DNA of 64,000 nucleotides from Gambelia wislizenii (GCA_030847615.1 JAUMIR010000001.1:164955001-165019000); one strand, 5' to 3'; shown: positions 24,284 to 37,339, counted from the stretch's first letter. The notes: generated by a model from the sequence alone, not told the origin. Numbers and translations are program-made.

Positions 24284-27200
24284 GTCTCTGTGTTTTTTGG
24301 GGCTAATAGTAACATTTTGGACATTAATAAATTTAAGACTTCTACATGTGTGTACAAAAAGCTGTGGGGGGGGAGGTAAAGATCAGACTTTACCTTGTGA
24401 TACTAGTGAGTTAATATTTCCAAAGGTATTACAACATAAAAGTGCTTATTTGATTAAAAAAAGTTGTGCCAGCACAATTGTGCAGTGGTCAAGCAGCTAG
24501 ATAGCTCAGTCTAATAAAGTAGATTTTCATATGCCTGAAGAATGACTAATGTAATAGAACTACAGACTTGGTTTTTCCCATTTTTCATATTTAAGGAAGC
24601 AAAACAGATCTAGTTAATAGCTTGTTTCAGGCTATTAGTATATGTGCTTTTGAAGATTTTACTGTTTCACTAAGTGTTGCCATTTTTAGGCACTGTGCTT
24701 TTACTCTGCACAAATGTTTTACTTTATTTCTCAAGCTCATAGTGCTTGGGTGCAAATTGGAATTCTGTGGATTTTTAACAAATAGGGAATCATAAAGGTT
24801 TTCTTGAATACTGTGTTGCTGTTATAATGGAAGTTATGGGAGTTGGACTATGATTGGAATTCAGAGGGCTTTTTCTTTACCTTCAAGCAGGTCTGAATAC
24901 CTTCTCCATATTAGATCATATGAGTATTGGTATGAGAACAGTGTGTTTCCCTACCCTTAGTAATAATCTCTTGTATAAAACTAAATTATATTGGGAACAT
25001 GGCTCGGCCAGCAGCAGCAACATTCAGATTAAGTTCTGTACTAAAAGGCGTTTCACAAGTGTCTTATAAAGTAAATAGGATCAAACAGCAGGCCTTACTT
25101 AGAGGAGGGATGCTGTGCTGCCAGCCAAAGATTTGGATTTATGTGCACCATTTCAAGAAACACTTGGTTTCATTTGAGTCTATGTAGCAGTAAGATTGAA
25201 TTGTGGCTTCTGTGAAATGGTTTAGTAAATGGAAAATAGAACTTGTAATGTTGACAACAAGAACTGTATGAATATGTGCACATTTTACAGTCATGATTTC
25301 AACCATGGAGCAGGACACAATCTTGCTTTGCTGTACATAAAGTTGCTTAGGCTTTTTTGGTGTACTGAAGTCATGGATATCGGTCCTGCTTTTGGTAGTT
25401 TGACCCACCATTCCTGCTTAGATGTTACACCAATAATTTTAGGGTGTTTTACAGCTACTGCTGAACACTTTTACAAAAATAAGCAAGAAAGGGAAATTAA
25501 ACCTGTGCTAGAGAACTGTGGACCTAAAAAGTTATTTGACTGGACTGTGGTCTTAAAGAGAATGCATTTTTTGGTGAATGAGTCATGGTTGATTAAAAAC
25601 TTAGTAAGATTAATGGATCTTGAAGGCACTAATACTGAGAACTTGGGTGTAATATAACTGGTGCTAGTCAGTAAAACCACACTTCCCTGAATGGTACATT
25701 GGTGTTTTAATCATTCAGTCCCAAATATTTGCTTACAATTCTGAGGTTATCTTTGGAACAGGCTGGTAGCTTGAAACCATACTGTGGTTGGCTTTTCAAA
25801 GACTCCCATATTCATTCATTTAGCCTTAAACTAACAGCTAAAATGTGTTTGTATTGTGTCCTGTTGCCTTTCTTTGCACTCTGAACCTTTCATTAAAACA
25901 AGCCTCTTTCCTACTTTGAGCAAGACTCTTGGAAAACAACTGTAGAAGGCTACCAGAGCCTTAAAAAATGATCCCAAAGTCTTAAAAATGGATATTACTG
26001 GGGGAGGGTGGCTAGTGAAAAATTACAGTTGGCTTTTGTAAGTACAGTATTGCCTTCCAAGTTGATATCTGGCAAGGGATTGCCTGTTCTAAATACTGCC
26101 TTTTATTTAGACCCAAACCACATTACCATTGACATTTTGATATTTGGCAATTCAGTTCAGTAGATTAGTTTTGCTTTCCAATGCATATGTGATAGTATAA
26201 CTGTTGAGTTAATGGAACAATACTAAATTTTGTAAGCCAAAACACTGACTTTAGTTTATCTTCAATAAATTCAGTCTAGAACTACTTGACCTCAATGGCT
26301 CTTTTATTTTCCAGGTAGGATAGTGTGTAGAAAGCATTACTACTGTTTTTACTACATGAATTGCTATTTCAAATATTTGTATGGGGTGACTTACAAAACA
26401 AAGTGGTAATGGTAGGGGAGTCATGATTTTTGGGTTTTCCGATGTGCTAAGGAAATGTTGAATATTCCTGCTAAAGAGGCCCCACACCAACATGCAAGTA
26501 CCTAGGGGTGCTTAAGAGATATTTACATTCTCTTGAGTGCACAGCAGGTTTATTTAACACATTCTATATTGCCTTTTGAAGGAAGAATGATCCTAACATG
26601 ATTTTGGGGAAATCCCTTTAAGATAGCTAAGAGATAATAAACCCTAGCAAATCAGCAGCTGCTAAAATAGCAAGCAAGTGGAGTCTAATGGTTTCCACAA
26701 GTCTAAAAGGGCTATGTAGGGTTGTTTTCAGTTGGAGGTGCATAACATGGCAGAAGACATTTCGTACATGAGCTATTCCAGAGATCCTACCTGACATCAA
26801 CTCTTGACAGTAGTACTATACATTTTGAACTGATTTTGGGGGTTCAGGCATGTTCATGTGGTTTAGGCAGTCAAAAAAATGCAAACCACTGATGTACACA
26901 TACAAAAGTACAGAATAGCAAGAATATGCCTCAAGTTAATACTATTGTATGGATATAGTTACAAGGGTGTATATTTATTACATACTAACAAGACATTCTG
27001 GCATTTGTAATCCAGTGACACATTCAGAATTCTGTGCAGTGTACCCCACTGAACTCCCAATTTCTAATATGCATATGTGCCTGTTAATTTAGAATGACCC
27101 CATGGATTTTCATAGGGTTTCCTTAGCCAAGGAATACTCAAGACATTTGCCAGTTCCTTACTATGAAATACAGCCTGGCCTGCATCTGTTCCTGGCCACG
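24284..27200 (+). other. repeat-poor DNA downstream of EEF1A1
   Basis: I recognise almost no repeat here, in contrast to the rest of the window. AATAAA occurs at 24513-24518 and 26264-26269. No ORF looks like a protein; the longest (25229-25657, 142 codons) has no recognisable motif. It could be an extended EEF1A1 3'UTR or a non-coding transcript. The last part, about 27070-27190, holds a degraded SINE tail. Confidence 0.4.
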
Positions 27201-27219
27201 GTGGTACATGCTTCAGTTC

Positions 27220-27600
27220 CATCCTGTTAAAACTACTCTTTGAAGAGTGTTAAATTTCAGCTGGTCCAAAGAGCTGCAGCCAGACTGTTAACTGGAGTAG
27301 GTTACAGAGACCATAATGTGGATCTGTTGAAACACATTGATGGTTGCCAGTTCTTCCTGGCGCAGTTCAAAGTGCTGGTGATGACCTATGAAGCCCTATA
27401 TATATGGTTCAGGTTTGGGCTCTGAGCTCATCAGTAGGGGCCCATCGCTCAGTCCCACTACCATTATAAGCATGGTTTTGAGGGGGGATGCAATAGATTA
27501 TCAGTGGCTGCCCCTGGATTCTGGAACTCTTCCTAGGGAGGCCAAAATGGCCCCCTCGTCCTGACAGCAAACTTCAGTCCTTTTTATTCAGTCAGGCTTT
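27220..27600 (+). mobile_element. L2/CR1-like LINE fragment (ORF2 C-terminus)
   Basis: The frame starting at 27240 reads FQLVQRAAARLLTGVGYRDH and ..AQFKVLVMTYEALY, matching the same part of the LINE at 33830-34140. It ends in ctttttattcagtcaggct, also shared. It is 5' truncated. Confidence 0.7.
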
Positions 27601-27601
27601 A

Positions 27602-27780
27602 AGGCATACAAAGAAAAGTGATACCTTTATTGGCCAACCAAAATACACAACATGATGCAAAATACAAAACACTTTTGAAGCTCTATTGGCTTCATCAGGC
27701 AAAAGATGTTTAAAAAGAGGGGACAATGCTGGAATCACTTACATGCTGTCTCATGTTATTTGTGTTGTGGTTCAGGTGAG
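27602..27780 (-). mobile_element. Penelope-like element tail
   Basis: It contains aaaagtgatacctttattgg..ccaaccaaaa and agctctattggcttcatcag. Read on the minus strand it gives GCCTGATGAAGCC and a TTTGGTTGGCCAATAAAGG end, which I associate with Penelope-like tails in vertebrates. The family differs from that at 32218. Confidence 0.4.
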
Positions 27781-28164
27781 GGATCTCATCCAGCGAAGAC
27801 CACTCCTACTTCCTGGCTATGTGGAGTTGAGACAAAAGACAGTAAAATTTAAATCCTTTTGTAGCAATAAGGCAACTTATCTGGCATCTGGCATGTTCCT
27901 GTTCCTTTGTAAAGCCATGGGCTCCTTTGTTTAGGATGAGATAATTTGATTTTTCAAGAAGTCTGCTGTTTCATCTGGAAATAACTTTTAGGTGCTTTAA
28001 TAGGTAAAATTAGCCAATTATAGTCTGAAAGAGAAGTTGGCCAAGAAGTAAGTGGCCTCTGAAACAACGTGTAGGCCTGTGACTCCAACATGGCCACTTT
28101 ATCAAAGAAGCCAGTAGAGCTTTGTTGTGCACCTTCTAGTTATTTTGGTCACCCTAAGGTGAAC

Positions 28165-28340
28165 ATACGGGGTTTTCTTGGCAAGATATGTTCAGAGTGG
28201 GTTTACCCTTGCCTTCCTCTGAGGCTTGAGAGAATGTGACTTCAACAAGGTCACACGGGTTCCATGACCTAGTGGGGATTCAAACCCTGATCTCTGGAGT
28301 CCTAGTCTAATGCTCAAAACTACTACACTACATTGCTCAC
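28165..28340 (-). mobile_element. tRNA-derived SINE (Bov-B-tailed family)
   Basis: Reverse orientation: ggttttcttggcaagatatg, tgccttcctctgaggc, ggggattcaaaccctgatct (B box) and actacactacattgctc (head). Confidence 0.7.
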
Positions 28341-29222
28341 TAGAGCTATCTAGCAGAAAATTCCAATTCATAAAGTACCTGTTCTAGGATTTTGTAGAGT
28401 GCCACTATGATAGCTAAAAGTGATATCAAACTGATAAAGTTATACACTGCAGATATATAATAGAAATTCTGAACCTGAGGAATGCTAAGCTCAGATGGCT
28501 TGTTGGACAGCTTTTAGGCAAACAATTGTCTCCCTGTAATTTCAATCCCTGTAATACAGGGATACCTAAAACCCTCCAATCTGGCCACATAATACAAGAA
28601 TATACCAGGTACAAACCAATCTCAAATTATAATTAATGATGTGCTGAATGCTAATTAGCAACAGAAATGAGAAGAGAGTTTCCTGCGGACTCCTTGAAAG
28701 ATAGCTGCCCTTAGGATGAAGTCTTGACAGCCAAAAAGAAAGTAGCAAAGCAGACTGCTAGAAGGGATGTTCTGTTTTGGTGCTTCTTGTGTTTTGGCCT
28801 GTTGCACTGCAGGTGAGGGAAGACAACCCACTCCTCCAGGTGGCTGGCCTTCAGGCACCCTAAATTAACCATTCTATAAATGAAAAAAAAAATCTTAATT
28901 GGGAGTGAAATTCCTAGAGGATGTGCCATTGGATATATGTGCTACTTCACACACGTTCAAGTTAAAGTATATTTTTTTAAAAAAATACTCCCTTGCCCAT
29001 CATTTCCTCTTTCTGCTCTTGGAAAGCTGCCTGCCCCACAGCTGTATGAGGGGGATGAGGGACACAATAGCTTTAGTATCCTCTTGTCAAATGAAAATAG
29101 GTGCCTGCTCTTGTGCAATGAACTGTTAAAAGTTGGTTTACACAGTTCTATAGATGCTTATTCAGAAATAAGCCCTGTTGACTACAGTGAGAAACCCCCA
29201 ACAGGATTCAATTTGCAAAATA

Positions 29223-29427
29223 CAGTTAGACCCCCATATCCACTGGAGATTGGTTGCGGGGGGAGTGGATACCAAAAACTGGATAATAGTGAATGCCATT
29301 GAAAATAATGGGACTTCGGGTTTAAAATAGCATAGAGTTGCATTGGAGGACCTAGAAAATGGAAGACTATGGTAGTGTGCTGTTTTGTGTCCCGTGAATA
29401 ATTGAATCAGTGGATATGGGGGTCCTG
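29223..29427 (+). mobile_element. Tigger-like MITE flanked by TA
   Basis: The left end is CAGTTAGACCCCCatatcc and the right end atatgggggtcctg, both flanked by TA (29221-29222 and 29428-29429). The middle shares gttgcattggaggacctag with 41498. Confidence 0.75.
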
Positions 29428-30390
29428 TACTGAAATCCAACTGGCCTGTTGCTTTCTCAGTTGATGTAGTTCTGTGTGTTACGTTTGCTTGAAAGCTCAG
29501 ATACCAGTAGTTTGCATGCTTGGGCATAGAAACTGTTGCCATCTAACAGAACTTGTCACAAATGTTGTAAACAATTTACATATTGCCCTCCCCACAAAAA
29601 AACAAAACCCTATGGAAAACGTATAGGCACACCTGGGGTGGAGAGGTGCTGGGGTTGAATTTGGCGTTGCTTAGGTTTGCCCTCTGGGGGGTTTGGAAAG
29701 GCTGATCGTAATAGCTGTGCCACTTTGTGACCACAGCATCACAACTGCAGATTGTAACCAGTTGTGGGGGGCGAGGAAGAGATGTCAGTTATATTTCTAT
29801 GTGAAGATAGTACAAGATTTCTCAGCAAAAGCTTAGGAATTTGTAAGTAGATTTTGAACTCCAGCTAGATACAATTACCCTCTCTGATACGTTGGTGTGG
29901 GGATGAGGAAAGGAAGACAGGCTGTTAAAAACAGGTTTAATGTGTCTTTTCTATGATGTGCATGATTCCTGTATGCATCTGCCATATATTAGAACAGAGC
30001 TCATTCAGGGCCTCAATTACATAAACCATTTGGACTTACCTTGTGGAACTGACTATTCAGATTGCTGTAAGCACTACTTTGTGTGAGACAAACAATCATG
30101 AACCTCCTAGGTTTCTAGACCTTAAAAGTACAAACCACCAGAGCCTACAATTATTGCCTAGGGAAAGCTAGGTGAGAGAAGGGGGATGAGCAAGGAAAAC
30201 TGCACCATTGAGTTACAGGTACAATTCAGCTTTTGTTACAATGCTGCAATGGATCTAGTAAATTCAACTTACTTTGTGCTTAAAAACAAAAAAGTAGCAA
30301 AGGACTAAAGGAAACGAGGAAGAAGGGGAAGTTATGGAGTTTGATGGAAAATAGTAGAGATAACATATACTGCATAGTAATCTGTTAAGG

Positions 30391-30567
30391 GAGTGCTTTG
30401 TGAAATGGTGGTCCCTGGACCAGTCAGTGCTGGTCCTTGAAACATTGATTGATGGTCCCCAACAAGAAAGAAAATTTTACCCAATGGGTACAAACACAAT
30501 GCTGGTCCCTGGCACACTGGAAAAAAACCTGGTGGTCTCCCACATCAGAAAGCCTGAGAAGCACTGA
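30391..30567 (-). mobile_element. hAT-like non-autonomous element
   Basis: The right end, read in reverse, is cagtgcttctcaggctttct; the left end gagtgctttgtgaaatgg is a weak inverted match. It repeats ggtccctgg and ggtccccaac blocks internally. TSDs could not be fixed. Confidence 0.45.
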
Positions 30568-30889
30568 AGTACAGTACCTACTAGAAGTGAGAAATCAGGA
30601 TTCTGCCATACTTTCACTGTGAGAACAATACTGTCCAACCCTATGATGCAATATGTACTTATGCATCGCCATCTTGTGGTGGCTATACAGTTTTGCATAA
30701 TACTGAGATTTTCAGCTGGATCAGCAAGACTGATTACTGTTTGGGTTAGGATGATAACATTACAACAATTAGCAATTATGAACCTGGCCTATTAAACACA
30801 TAGGGAATAGGCTTAGAGTATGTGGAGTTCTAACTAAACTGTACAATTCCCAGTCTATTTAAAAACATAACACATTGACCTGTAACACA

Positions 30890-31413
30890 GGAGATTTTCA
30901 GATGGGGACAAAAATAGCATTGCTATCTCCTCTCCCACCCCCGAACGAAAACTTTTACACTTACCTTAATCAAGCAATGCTCCCTCTCCCTCGGCAGCCC
31001 AGCAGTGAACGCAGCTCTCTGGAGCTGCATTCACATCCTGGTTTCAAACCCTGGGCTGTTCTCGTGGGAGGATGAGCAAGCAGGAAATTTAAAAATAAAA
31101 AAGTGAAACACAAGTTTAAAAATGACAAGAAGCACAAAAACACACTTAAAAAACCCCAAGTAACCCGGGGAGGGTACAAAAAAGGGTGTCACTTACCTGG
31201 ATACCCCAATCGCACCCGGAAGTGTTCTGGAATGGACCTCCCACTGTGGCTGGCATTGCGCTATGGAAACAGGGCACCTTTTCACTCACCTGTCGTTCCA
31301 TGACCGGATTGGGCGATCTATTCATGGCTTAAGCCATGAATAAAAAGCAACAAGAGCGAAACAGGACCAGCATGGGAGCATAACAGGATGGGGACAACGT
31401 CATCTGAAAGGGA
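30890..31413. repeat. dispersed repeat of unknown family, copy 2
   Basis: It matches 3580-4275 through gggagggtacaaaaaaggg, tgtcacttacctggataccc, a cccggaagtgttctgg block, a cacttttc/ctcgcctgt block, gggcgatctattcatggc and acgtcatctgaaaggg. It lacks the internal duplication of copy 1. Confidence 0.55.
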
Positions 31414-34400
31414 AGCCCTTTGGTGATCTGGTGTTTGTATAACGCCATATTAAAGGAGTCTGATAATCTCCACAGAATTTTCCACCTGCAGAGACAGTTC
31501 AAATGCAGATGTACATCTAAATCCAGGTCTTGGCAGAAGACTCAAAGTGAGTCTGACCAAACATGGGCTAGAGCCTCTTTAAAGGCCTACTCCGTGGCAG
31601 TGCAGGCAGCAAAGAAATCTTTTTTGCTGCCACCATTTAATCTGCAAGGAGCGGCCCAGTGGACCTGTTCTGAGTGGTCAGAGGGTTATTACATACTGGT
31701 CCTCAAGTAATAAATGTAGACCACCCATCAGCCCACTGTGAAGAACTTGCACGGCATTTTGCAGATAAAATCACTCAGATCCACTCCAACTTGGATGCTA
31801 TAGTTGAAACAGTCAATGGATGTAAACTTGGCACCTGTCTGTCCATTGTTAATGGATACTTTTCAATTTGTGCAGCCTGAGAATGTGGACAGACTTCTAG
31901 TACCAGAAGCATACTAGACCCTTGCCCTTCCTGGCTTATTAAACAGGCCAGAGGGGGACTGGCTGAGTGGGTGAATGGGGTAGTCAATGCCTCCCTACAA
32001 CAAGGCAGCATTCCAACTTGCCTAAAAGAAGCAGTTGTGGGGCCTTTGTTGAAAAAGCCATCGCTGAATCCCTCTATAATGGATAATTATTGACCAGTGT
32101 CCAACCTGCCATTTTTGGGCAACATATTAGAATGTGCGGTAGCCTCCCTACTCCAAGGATTCCTGGAGGAAACAGATTATCTAGATCCATTTCAATCTGG
32201 CTATGGAACAGAGACAGTGTGAAGTCAAAGGCTTTCACGGCTGCATCCATAGATTTTCCTTGGTTTTTTTCCGGGCTGTGAGGCCATTTTCTGGAATAGT
32301 TTCTTTCAGACGTTTCGCCTGCATCTATGGCTGGCATCTTCAGAGAATGGTTGGGTAGGAGTGTATGTGAAGTTTATATGCTGTGAACCCCTTTTGGGGC
32401 ATTTATGTAAATTTGTGTAATTGAATGGTTAGTTTCTGGGTATAGAAATGCAAGGCTCATTAGTGTCCATTTGTCTAATGGTTGGTTGATGGGCCATTAT
32501 CTGCTGGAAATCCCCCTGTCCCTAGTTGGAATTCCTTTGTAAGTGTTGAGTTTTGATTCTATTGTTCTTCAAAACTGGGAGCCAGATTTTGTTTACTTTT
32601 AAGGTTTCTTCTTTCCTGTTGAAGTTGTCCAGATGTTTGTGGATTCCAATACCTTCTCTGTGCATTCTAACATGATAGTTGTTGGCCTGGTCCAGAATTT
32701 CTTTGTTTTAAAATAGCATTTTGTGTCCAGGTTGGTTTATAACATGTTCTGCTACTGCTGATTTTTCTGGCTGGCCCAGTCTGCAGTGTCGCTCATGTTC
32801 CTTGATTCATGTTTGCACACTGTGTTTAGTGGTCCCTATGTAAATTTGTCCACAGCTGCATGGTATGTAGTAAACTCCTGCAGCTGTGAGAGGGTCTCTT
32901 TTGTCCTTCACTGAGCGTAGCATTTCTTGGATTTTCTTGGTTGGTCTGTAGATTGTTTGGAGGTTGTCTTTCCTTATCAGTTTCCCTAGTCTGTCTGTGA
33001 CTCCTTTGATGTATGATAAAAATACCTTCCCTTTGGGTGGCTGTTTTTCTTCTTCATTCCTGTGGTTTTTTTCTGGGTCTGGCTGTTCTTGTGATGTCTG
33101 ATCTGAAGTAACCATTAGCCTGTAGGGTCCAGTTTAGGTGCCTCAATTCGTCCTCCAGGTAGTGGGGTTCGCAGATCCTTTTTGATCAGAGATGGCATTG
33201 GTCGCCTTGGTGGATGACCTACACAGGGAACTGGACAGGAGGAGTGTGTCCCTGTTGGTTCTGCTGGACCTTTCAGTGGTCTTTGATACCATTGACCATC
33301 ATGGCATCCTTCTGGACTACCTTGCTGGGATGGGACTTGGAGGTACCGTTTTACAGTGTCTCCATTCATTCCTGGAGGAGTGAGCCCAGGTGGTGGTGCT
33401 GAGGGACTCCTGCTTGACCCCTTGGCTGTTGGCGTGTGGGGTCTCTCAGGGCTCAGTGTTGTTCCCCATGCTATTCAACATATACATGAAACCGCTGGGA
33501 GAGGTTGTCTGAGTTTTGGAGTTTGGTGCCATCAATATGCAGATGACATCCACCTCTACTACTCCTTTCCACCCCATTCCAAGGAAGCTGTCTTGGTCCT
33601 AAACCAGTGTCTGTCATCATTAATGGATTGTATGAGGGCAAACAAATAGAAACATAATCCAGACAAGACAGAGGTGCTCTTGGTCAGTTGGAAGGCAGAT
33701 CAGGGAATAGGGATTCAGCCTGTGTTAGATGGGGTTACACTCCCCCTGAAGACACAGACTCACAGTTTGTGGGTACTACTGGATTTAGCCTTGAACCTGT
33801 AGGCCCAGGTCCCTGCAGTGGCCAGGAGTGCTTTTGCAACACTTAAAGCTAGTGTGCCAACTGCTCCCATTCCTTAACACGCCAAACTTGGCCATGGTGA
33901 TACATGCCTTACTTACATCCTGTTTGGACTACTGTAATGCCCTCTACATGGGACTGCCATTGAAGAGCGTTCAGAAACTCCAGCTGTTCCAAAAAGCTGC
34001 AGCAGACTGTTAACTGGGGTGGGTTACAGAGATCATACCATGCCCCTGTTGAAACAGCTCCATTGGCTGCCAGTCTGTTTCTGGGAACAAAGTGCTTGTT
34101 ATAACTTATAAAACCCTATATGGCTCAGGTCCAGGCTATCTGCAGACCATACCTCCCTCTATGAACTAGCCCAGGCCCTGAGATCATTGGGCGAGGCCCT
34201 TCTCTCAGTCCCACCACCATCTCAAGTACAGTTGGTGGGGACATGAGAGAGGGCCTTTTCGGTGGCTTTTCAGATTGGTCCCCTCCCTGTTGTTCTTCCA
34301 ACGGCAGGCCAAAACCTTTTTATTCAGCCAGGCTTTTTAAAGAACAGGCGGGTGTGTGTGTGTGCTGCTGTGTGGTTTTGTTGGGCTGTTTTAAAAAGCT

Positions 34401-34470
34401 TTTTACCTTTTTTCTTAAAAAAAAAAGTTTTTAATACTTTTAAGTATGTTTTATTCTTTTAAATATGTTG
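31414..34470 (+). mobile_element. L2/CR1-like LINE, broken ORF2, split by a Penelope-like element
   Basis: Pieces in three frames follow the normal ORF2 order: ARASLKAYSVAVQAAKKSF (about 31570), ELARHFADKITQIHSNLDAI (31740), SLLVLLDLSVVFDTIDHHGI (33250), a QYADDIHLYYSF catalytic box (33530; the YADD motif of the reverse transcriptase), then a DYCNALYMGLPLKSVQKLQ block (33930). A Penelope-like insertion (32218-33190) separates the thumb-proximal halves. Many stops show it is dead. Clade (L2, CR1 or Rex1-like) is uncertain. Confidence 0.72.
32218..33190 (-). mobile_element. Penelope-like element with GIY-YIG endonuclease remnant
   Basis: The minus-strand frame 32807-33115 encodes GVYYIPCSCGQIYIGTTKHS, the GIY-YIG signature of a Penelope-like endonuclease, after a basic linker. 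Downstream it runs through the HKHLDN-type block and a ccgggctgtgaggcc end also seen at 9430-9905. It interrupts the host LINE between its GYGTET and LVALVDDL codons. An imperfect short duplication, cagagacag against cagagatgg, flanks it. Confidence 0.75.
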
Positions 34471-34929
34471 ATTGCTGCACTGCTCAATCTCTGATACTGA
34501 ACAGTAAGCCTACAGCCTGGTCTCCAAATTTTGCCTTTGCTGTCTATTAATTTATACCCCATGTTTCTACCAAAAAAAGGACCAAAAATGGCTCACAGCG
34601 TAGGTTAAACAAAAAAAAAGTACCAAAGTTTTTTTTAAAAAAACTAACTAAATAAGCAATCCTTTTAAAAACTTTTAAACCCAAAAGAGTAGAGGCAGGC
34701 TATATTTACTCTGTAGTTTAAGCACTCTGAACACTAGCACAATGGGCATGCTGGCTGGGGAATTCTGGGAGCTTTAATCTAAGAGGGTAACCTTTGCAAA
34801 TTGTATACTGCACAATCTTTGGAAGCCCGCTCTAGTTTGGTTGCCTCCAAGATTAGTCCCAACAGATCAAATGATCTAAGCAACTCATGTTTTGGAGTCC
34901 ACTGACTTGATTCTACATATTAAAAATAG

Positions 34930-35220
34930 TCAATTATTGCAATACATTATAGTTGAAGTTATCTTTGAAAGTATTCTGGAAACTTTAGTTGGTGCAGAAG
35001 AGGAAAGTCTCTCTATGGACTCACCTTTTTATCCTGATTTAAAACGTTGGTGCTGATTTTTAAAACCTTTAGTTTTTCTGATCAGTCTGTCTTAAGGAGG
35101 ACTTTCTGCTCTAGGTCTGTGCCCAGTTATTCAGGTTATCCTTGGATGCTGTCTTTGAGAACCATCCCCTGCTATGGTGCAATGGGAAAGAGAAGGAACC
35201 CCTTATTTTGATTGCCTAGT
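34930..35220 (+). mobile_element. LINE 3' remnant
   Basis: A diverged stretch containing ttagttggtgcagaag, ggtgctgatttttaaaacc and ggttatccttggatgctgt resembles the 3' coding end of L2/CR1-like elements. No frame is open. Confidence 0.35.
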
Positions 35221-36290
35221 CTTGAGATATCTGCCTGGCATTTTCATTGAGTTCAAGAAAGATATTGACAAGCTGGAACATGTGCAGAGAAAGGTAACCA
35301 AGATGATCAAAGGTTTGGAAACCCAAGCTTTATGAGGAACGACATAGGGAGCTGGATAGGTTTAACTTGGAGAAAAGACTGAGAGGTGACATTTGTAGCT
35401 ATCTTTAAATATCTGAAGAAATGCCACATAAATAGACCCAACTTCTTTTCTGATGCTTCAGAGACTAGAACACGAACCAATGGATTCATATTACAAGAAA
35501 ATAATTTCTGCCTAAACATTAGGAAGAACCTTTTTACTGTAAAAGCTGTTTGACAGCGGAATAGATTGTGTCAGAGGGTAGGTGACTCTCCCATCTTTGC
35601 AAGTCTTTAAATAGAGGTTAGATTGGCATCTGTGCCCTAAGAGGGAGAGAAGAATAGGGAAGCACAGCTTCCTCATACCTTAGTCCCAACAGCAGATGAA
35701 AGGCCCTCCTTCCATCCCACCTGCCACTGCTGTGGTCTCAAAGGGAGTAAGAAATAGGCAGAATCTGCCAGACTTAATCTCCTCCCCCACTGCCATTCCC
35801 TTTTCCTTATGTTTTATGTCTTACTTAGATTGTAAGGCAGAGTGCAGGGAACCCTGGTGGCGCAGTGCTTAAATGCCAGTACTGCAAGTCACCACATTGC
35901 AAATTCGATTCCAGAGGGCTCCAAGGTTCACTCAGCCTTCTATCCTTTTCTAGAATGGTAAGATGAGTACCTGGCTTGTGGTGGCAATTAGCTAACACAC
36001 ATTGGAAACTGCTTAATGCAGTGTAGATGTCTGTAAATTGCTATTGCTTAAAACAATTTGTAAGCCGCTCTGGTAGCCTTGTGACTCAAGAGCAGGGTAT
36101 AAACAAACAAATAAATAACCCCGTCAAATTAAATAATTTGGAAACTGTCCTGGGAGCCTTTTTAGCTGAACAGCAGGGTTTAAATACTATAAATAATCTT
36201 TCAGGAATGCTTTAGTTGTTTATTCCTGTATGGCAGGGGATTAGACTAGATGCCCCTTGTGGTTCCTTCCAACTCTTTTAAGATTCTATA
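35221..36290 (+). mobile_element. CR1 LINE 3' part, split by a SINE
   Basis: The region reads through gacaagctggaacatgtgc, caaccaatggattcata-like, agaagctttttac-like and ggagccagattgg-like CR1 blocks (35270-35640), then resumes at tcaggaatgctttagttg and ends ctcttttaagattctatat (about 36290). The SINE at 35846 lies between. Confidence 0.7.
35846..36190 (+). mobile_element. tRNA-derived SINE with (AAAT)n tail inside CR1
   Basis: It begins agggaaccctggtggcgcag, has caaattcgattccagag as a B box, gcaattagctaacacacatt and tttgtaagccgctctgg, and ends in aaacaaacaaataaata. A second 3'-end-like block (aactgtcctgggagcctttt..) follows to about 36190. Confidence 0.7.
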
Positions 36291-36299
36291 TTTTTAGAG

Positions 36300-37330
36300 A
36301 CCAATTTCTTCCAGCAGGCATTTAAACCTTCAATTTGTTGCTTTTATTTTTAGTTTAGTTGCTGGCTTTTTAAGCTCTTAACATTAATTGTGTTTTATTT
36401 TTTTGTTATTTTACTGAATATTTTGAATTTTTAGGAATGTAAATCTCCCCAAGGGCCTTTGCCAATTAAAGGGCATATACTTTTAATACATTTCTCCCAT
36501 CTTGGGAGAAAGGTGGAATATAAATGTTGGGGGATGGTAGGACACTCAGTCCCTGGCAAAAGCCAAAAATATCTCAGCAGACTCAGCAGCAACCTGTTCC
36601 CAAGAATACTCACACAGAGAATGATTGTCGTCCAAACAATAGGAGGTTCTTCATCTTCAAGCTCAAAGCAGCTGCTCTCTCTCTCTCTCTCTGGCTTTTC
36701 TTCGCAAATGAAGATTCAGGAAGGACTCATCCCACGCTTTCTGCAAGCGCGCTGATTACTAAAAACGTATAGCCTAATGCAATGCCCTCCTGTAGTAACC
36801 TTCTTGTGCAGCTGTGGCTTCAAGGCTTGTTCCATCAAGGCTAGCATGACTTGGCAGTTGTCTGGCCATTTTCTAAGGAGTTCAGTCTCCTTAGAAAATG
36901 GTTCAGTCAACCAATCAAATTCTGCTTCAGGTACTAAGCCTGTGTCTTGGCTAGGATTTATTTAAAAATCCTTCAATAAGCATTGCCATGAGAGAAGGCA
37001 TGTATAGAACCATTCTCCCTGTTATGCTCTTTTCTACTTTCCCCCTCATTAAGGAAGGAAAATGAAAATGTTGTCATCTCTAAGTTCTGGTCTGACCTTA
37101 TCCTTGACACACTTAACATCTTAATCAAACCTTGGTCTATGAATGTTTGTGACAGCAACAGGTTGTGCTGGATAGGGACCATAAGAAGACAGCAATGAAT
37201 AGTGAGCAAATGATTTTCCACCCAACACAGCCTGCAGACAAGGAAATTTGTATTAGGGGTTGCTGCTGACTGACTCACATTGAACTGATTCTTAAAACAG
37301 TGTCTGTAAGCACTAAGAGAAGAATGGTGT
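36300..37330. other. no recognised gene or repeat
   Basis: A (CT)n run lies at about 36677-36693. Palindromic ccttagaaaatgg and ccattttctaagg pieces near 36868-36903 form a small hairpin. Otherwise I see nothing definite. Confidence 0.4.
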
Positions 37331-37339
37331 GATTACTGT

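Noticed and set aside
25229..25657. 142-codon ORF downstream of EEF1A1
   Set aside because: It has no recognisable motif and no splice or promoter context. A chance ORF is more likely, although the region itself may be transcribed.
33192..34013. Plus-strand ORFs as a host gene
   Set aside because: They are reverse transcriptase pieces (QYADDIHLYY) of a broken LINE.
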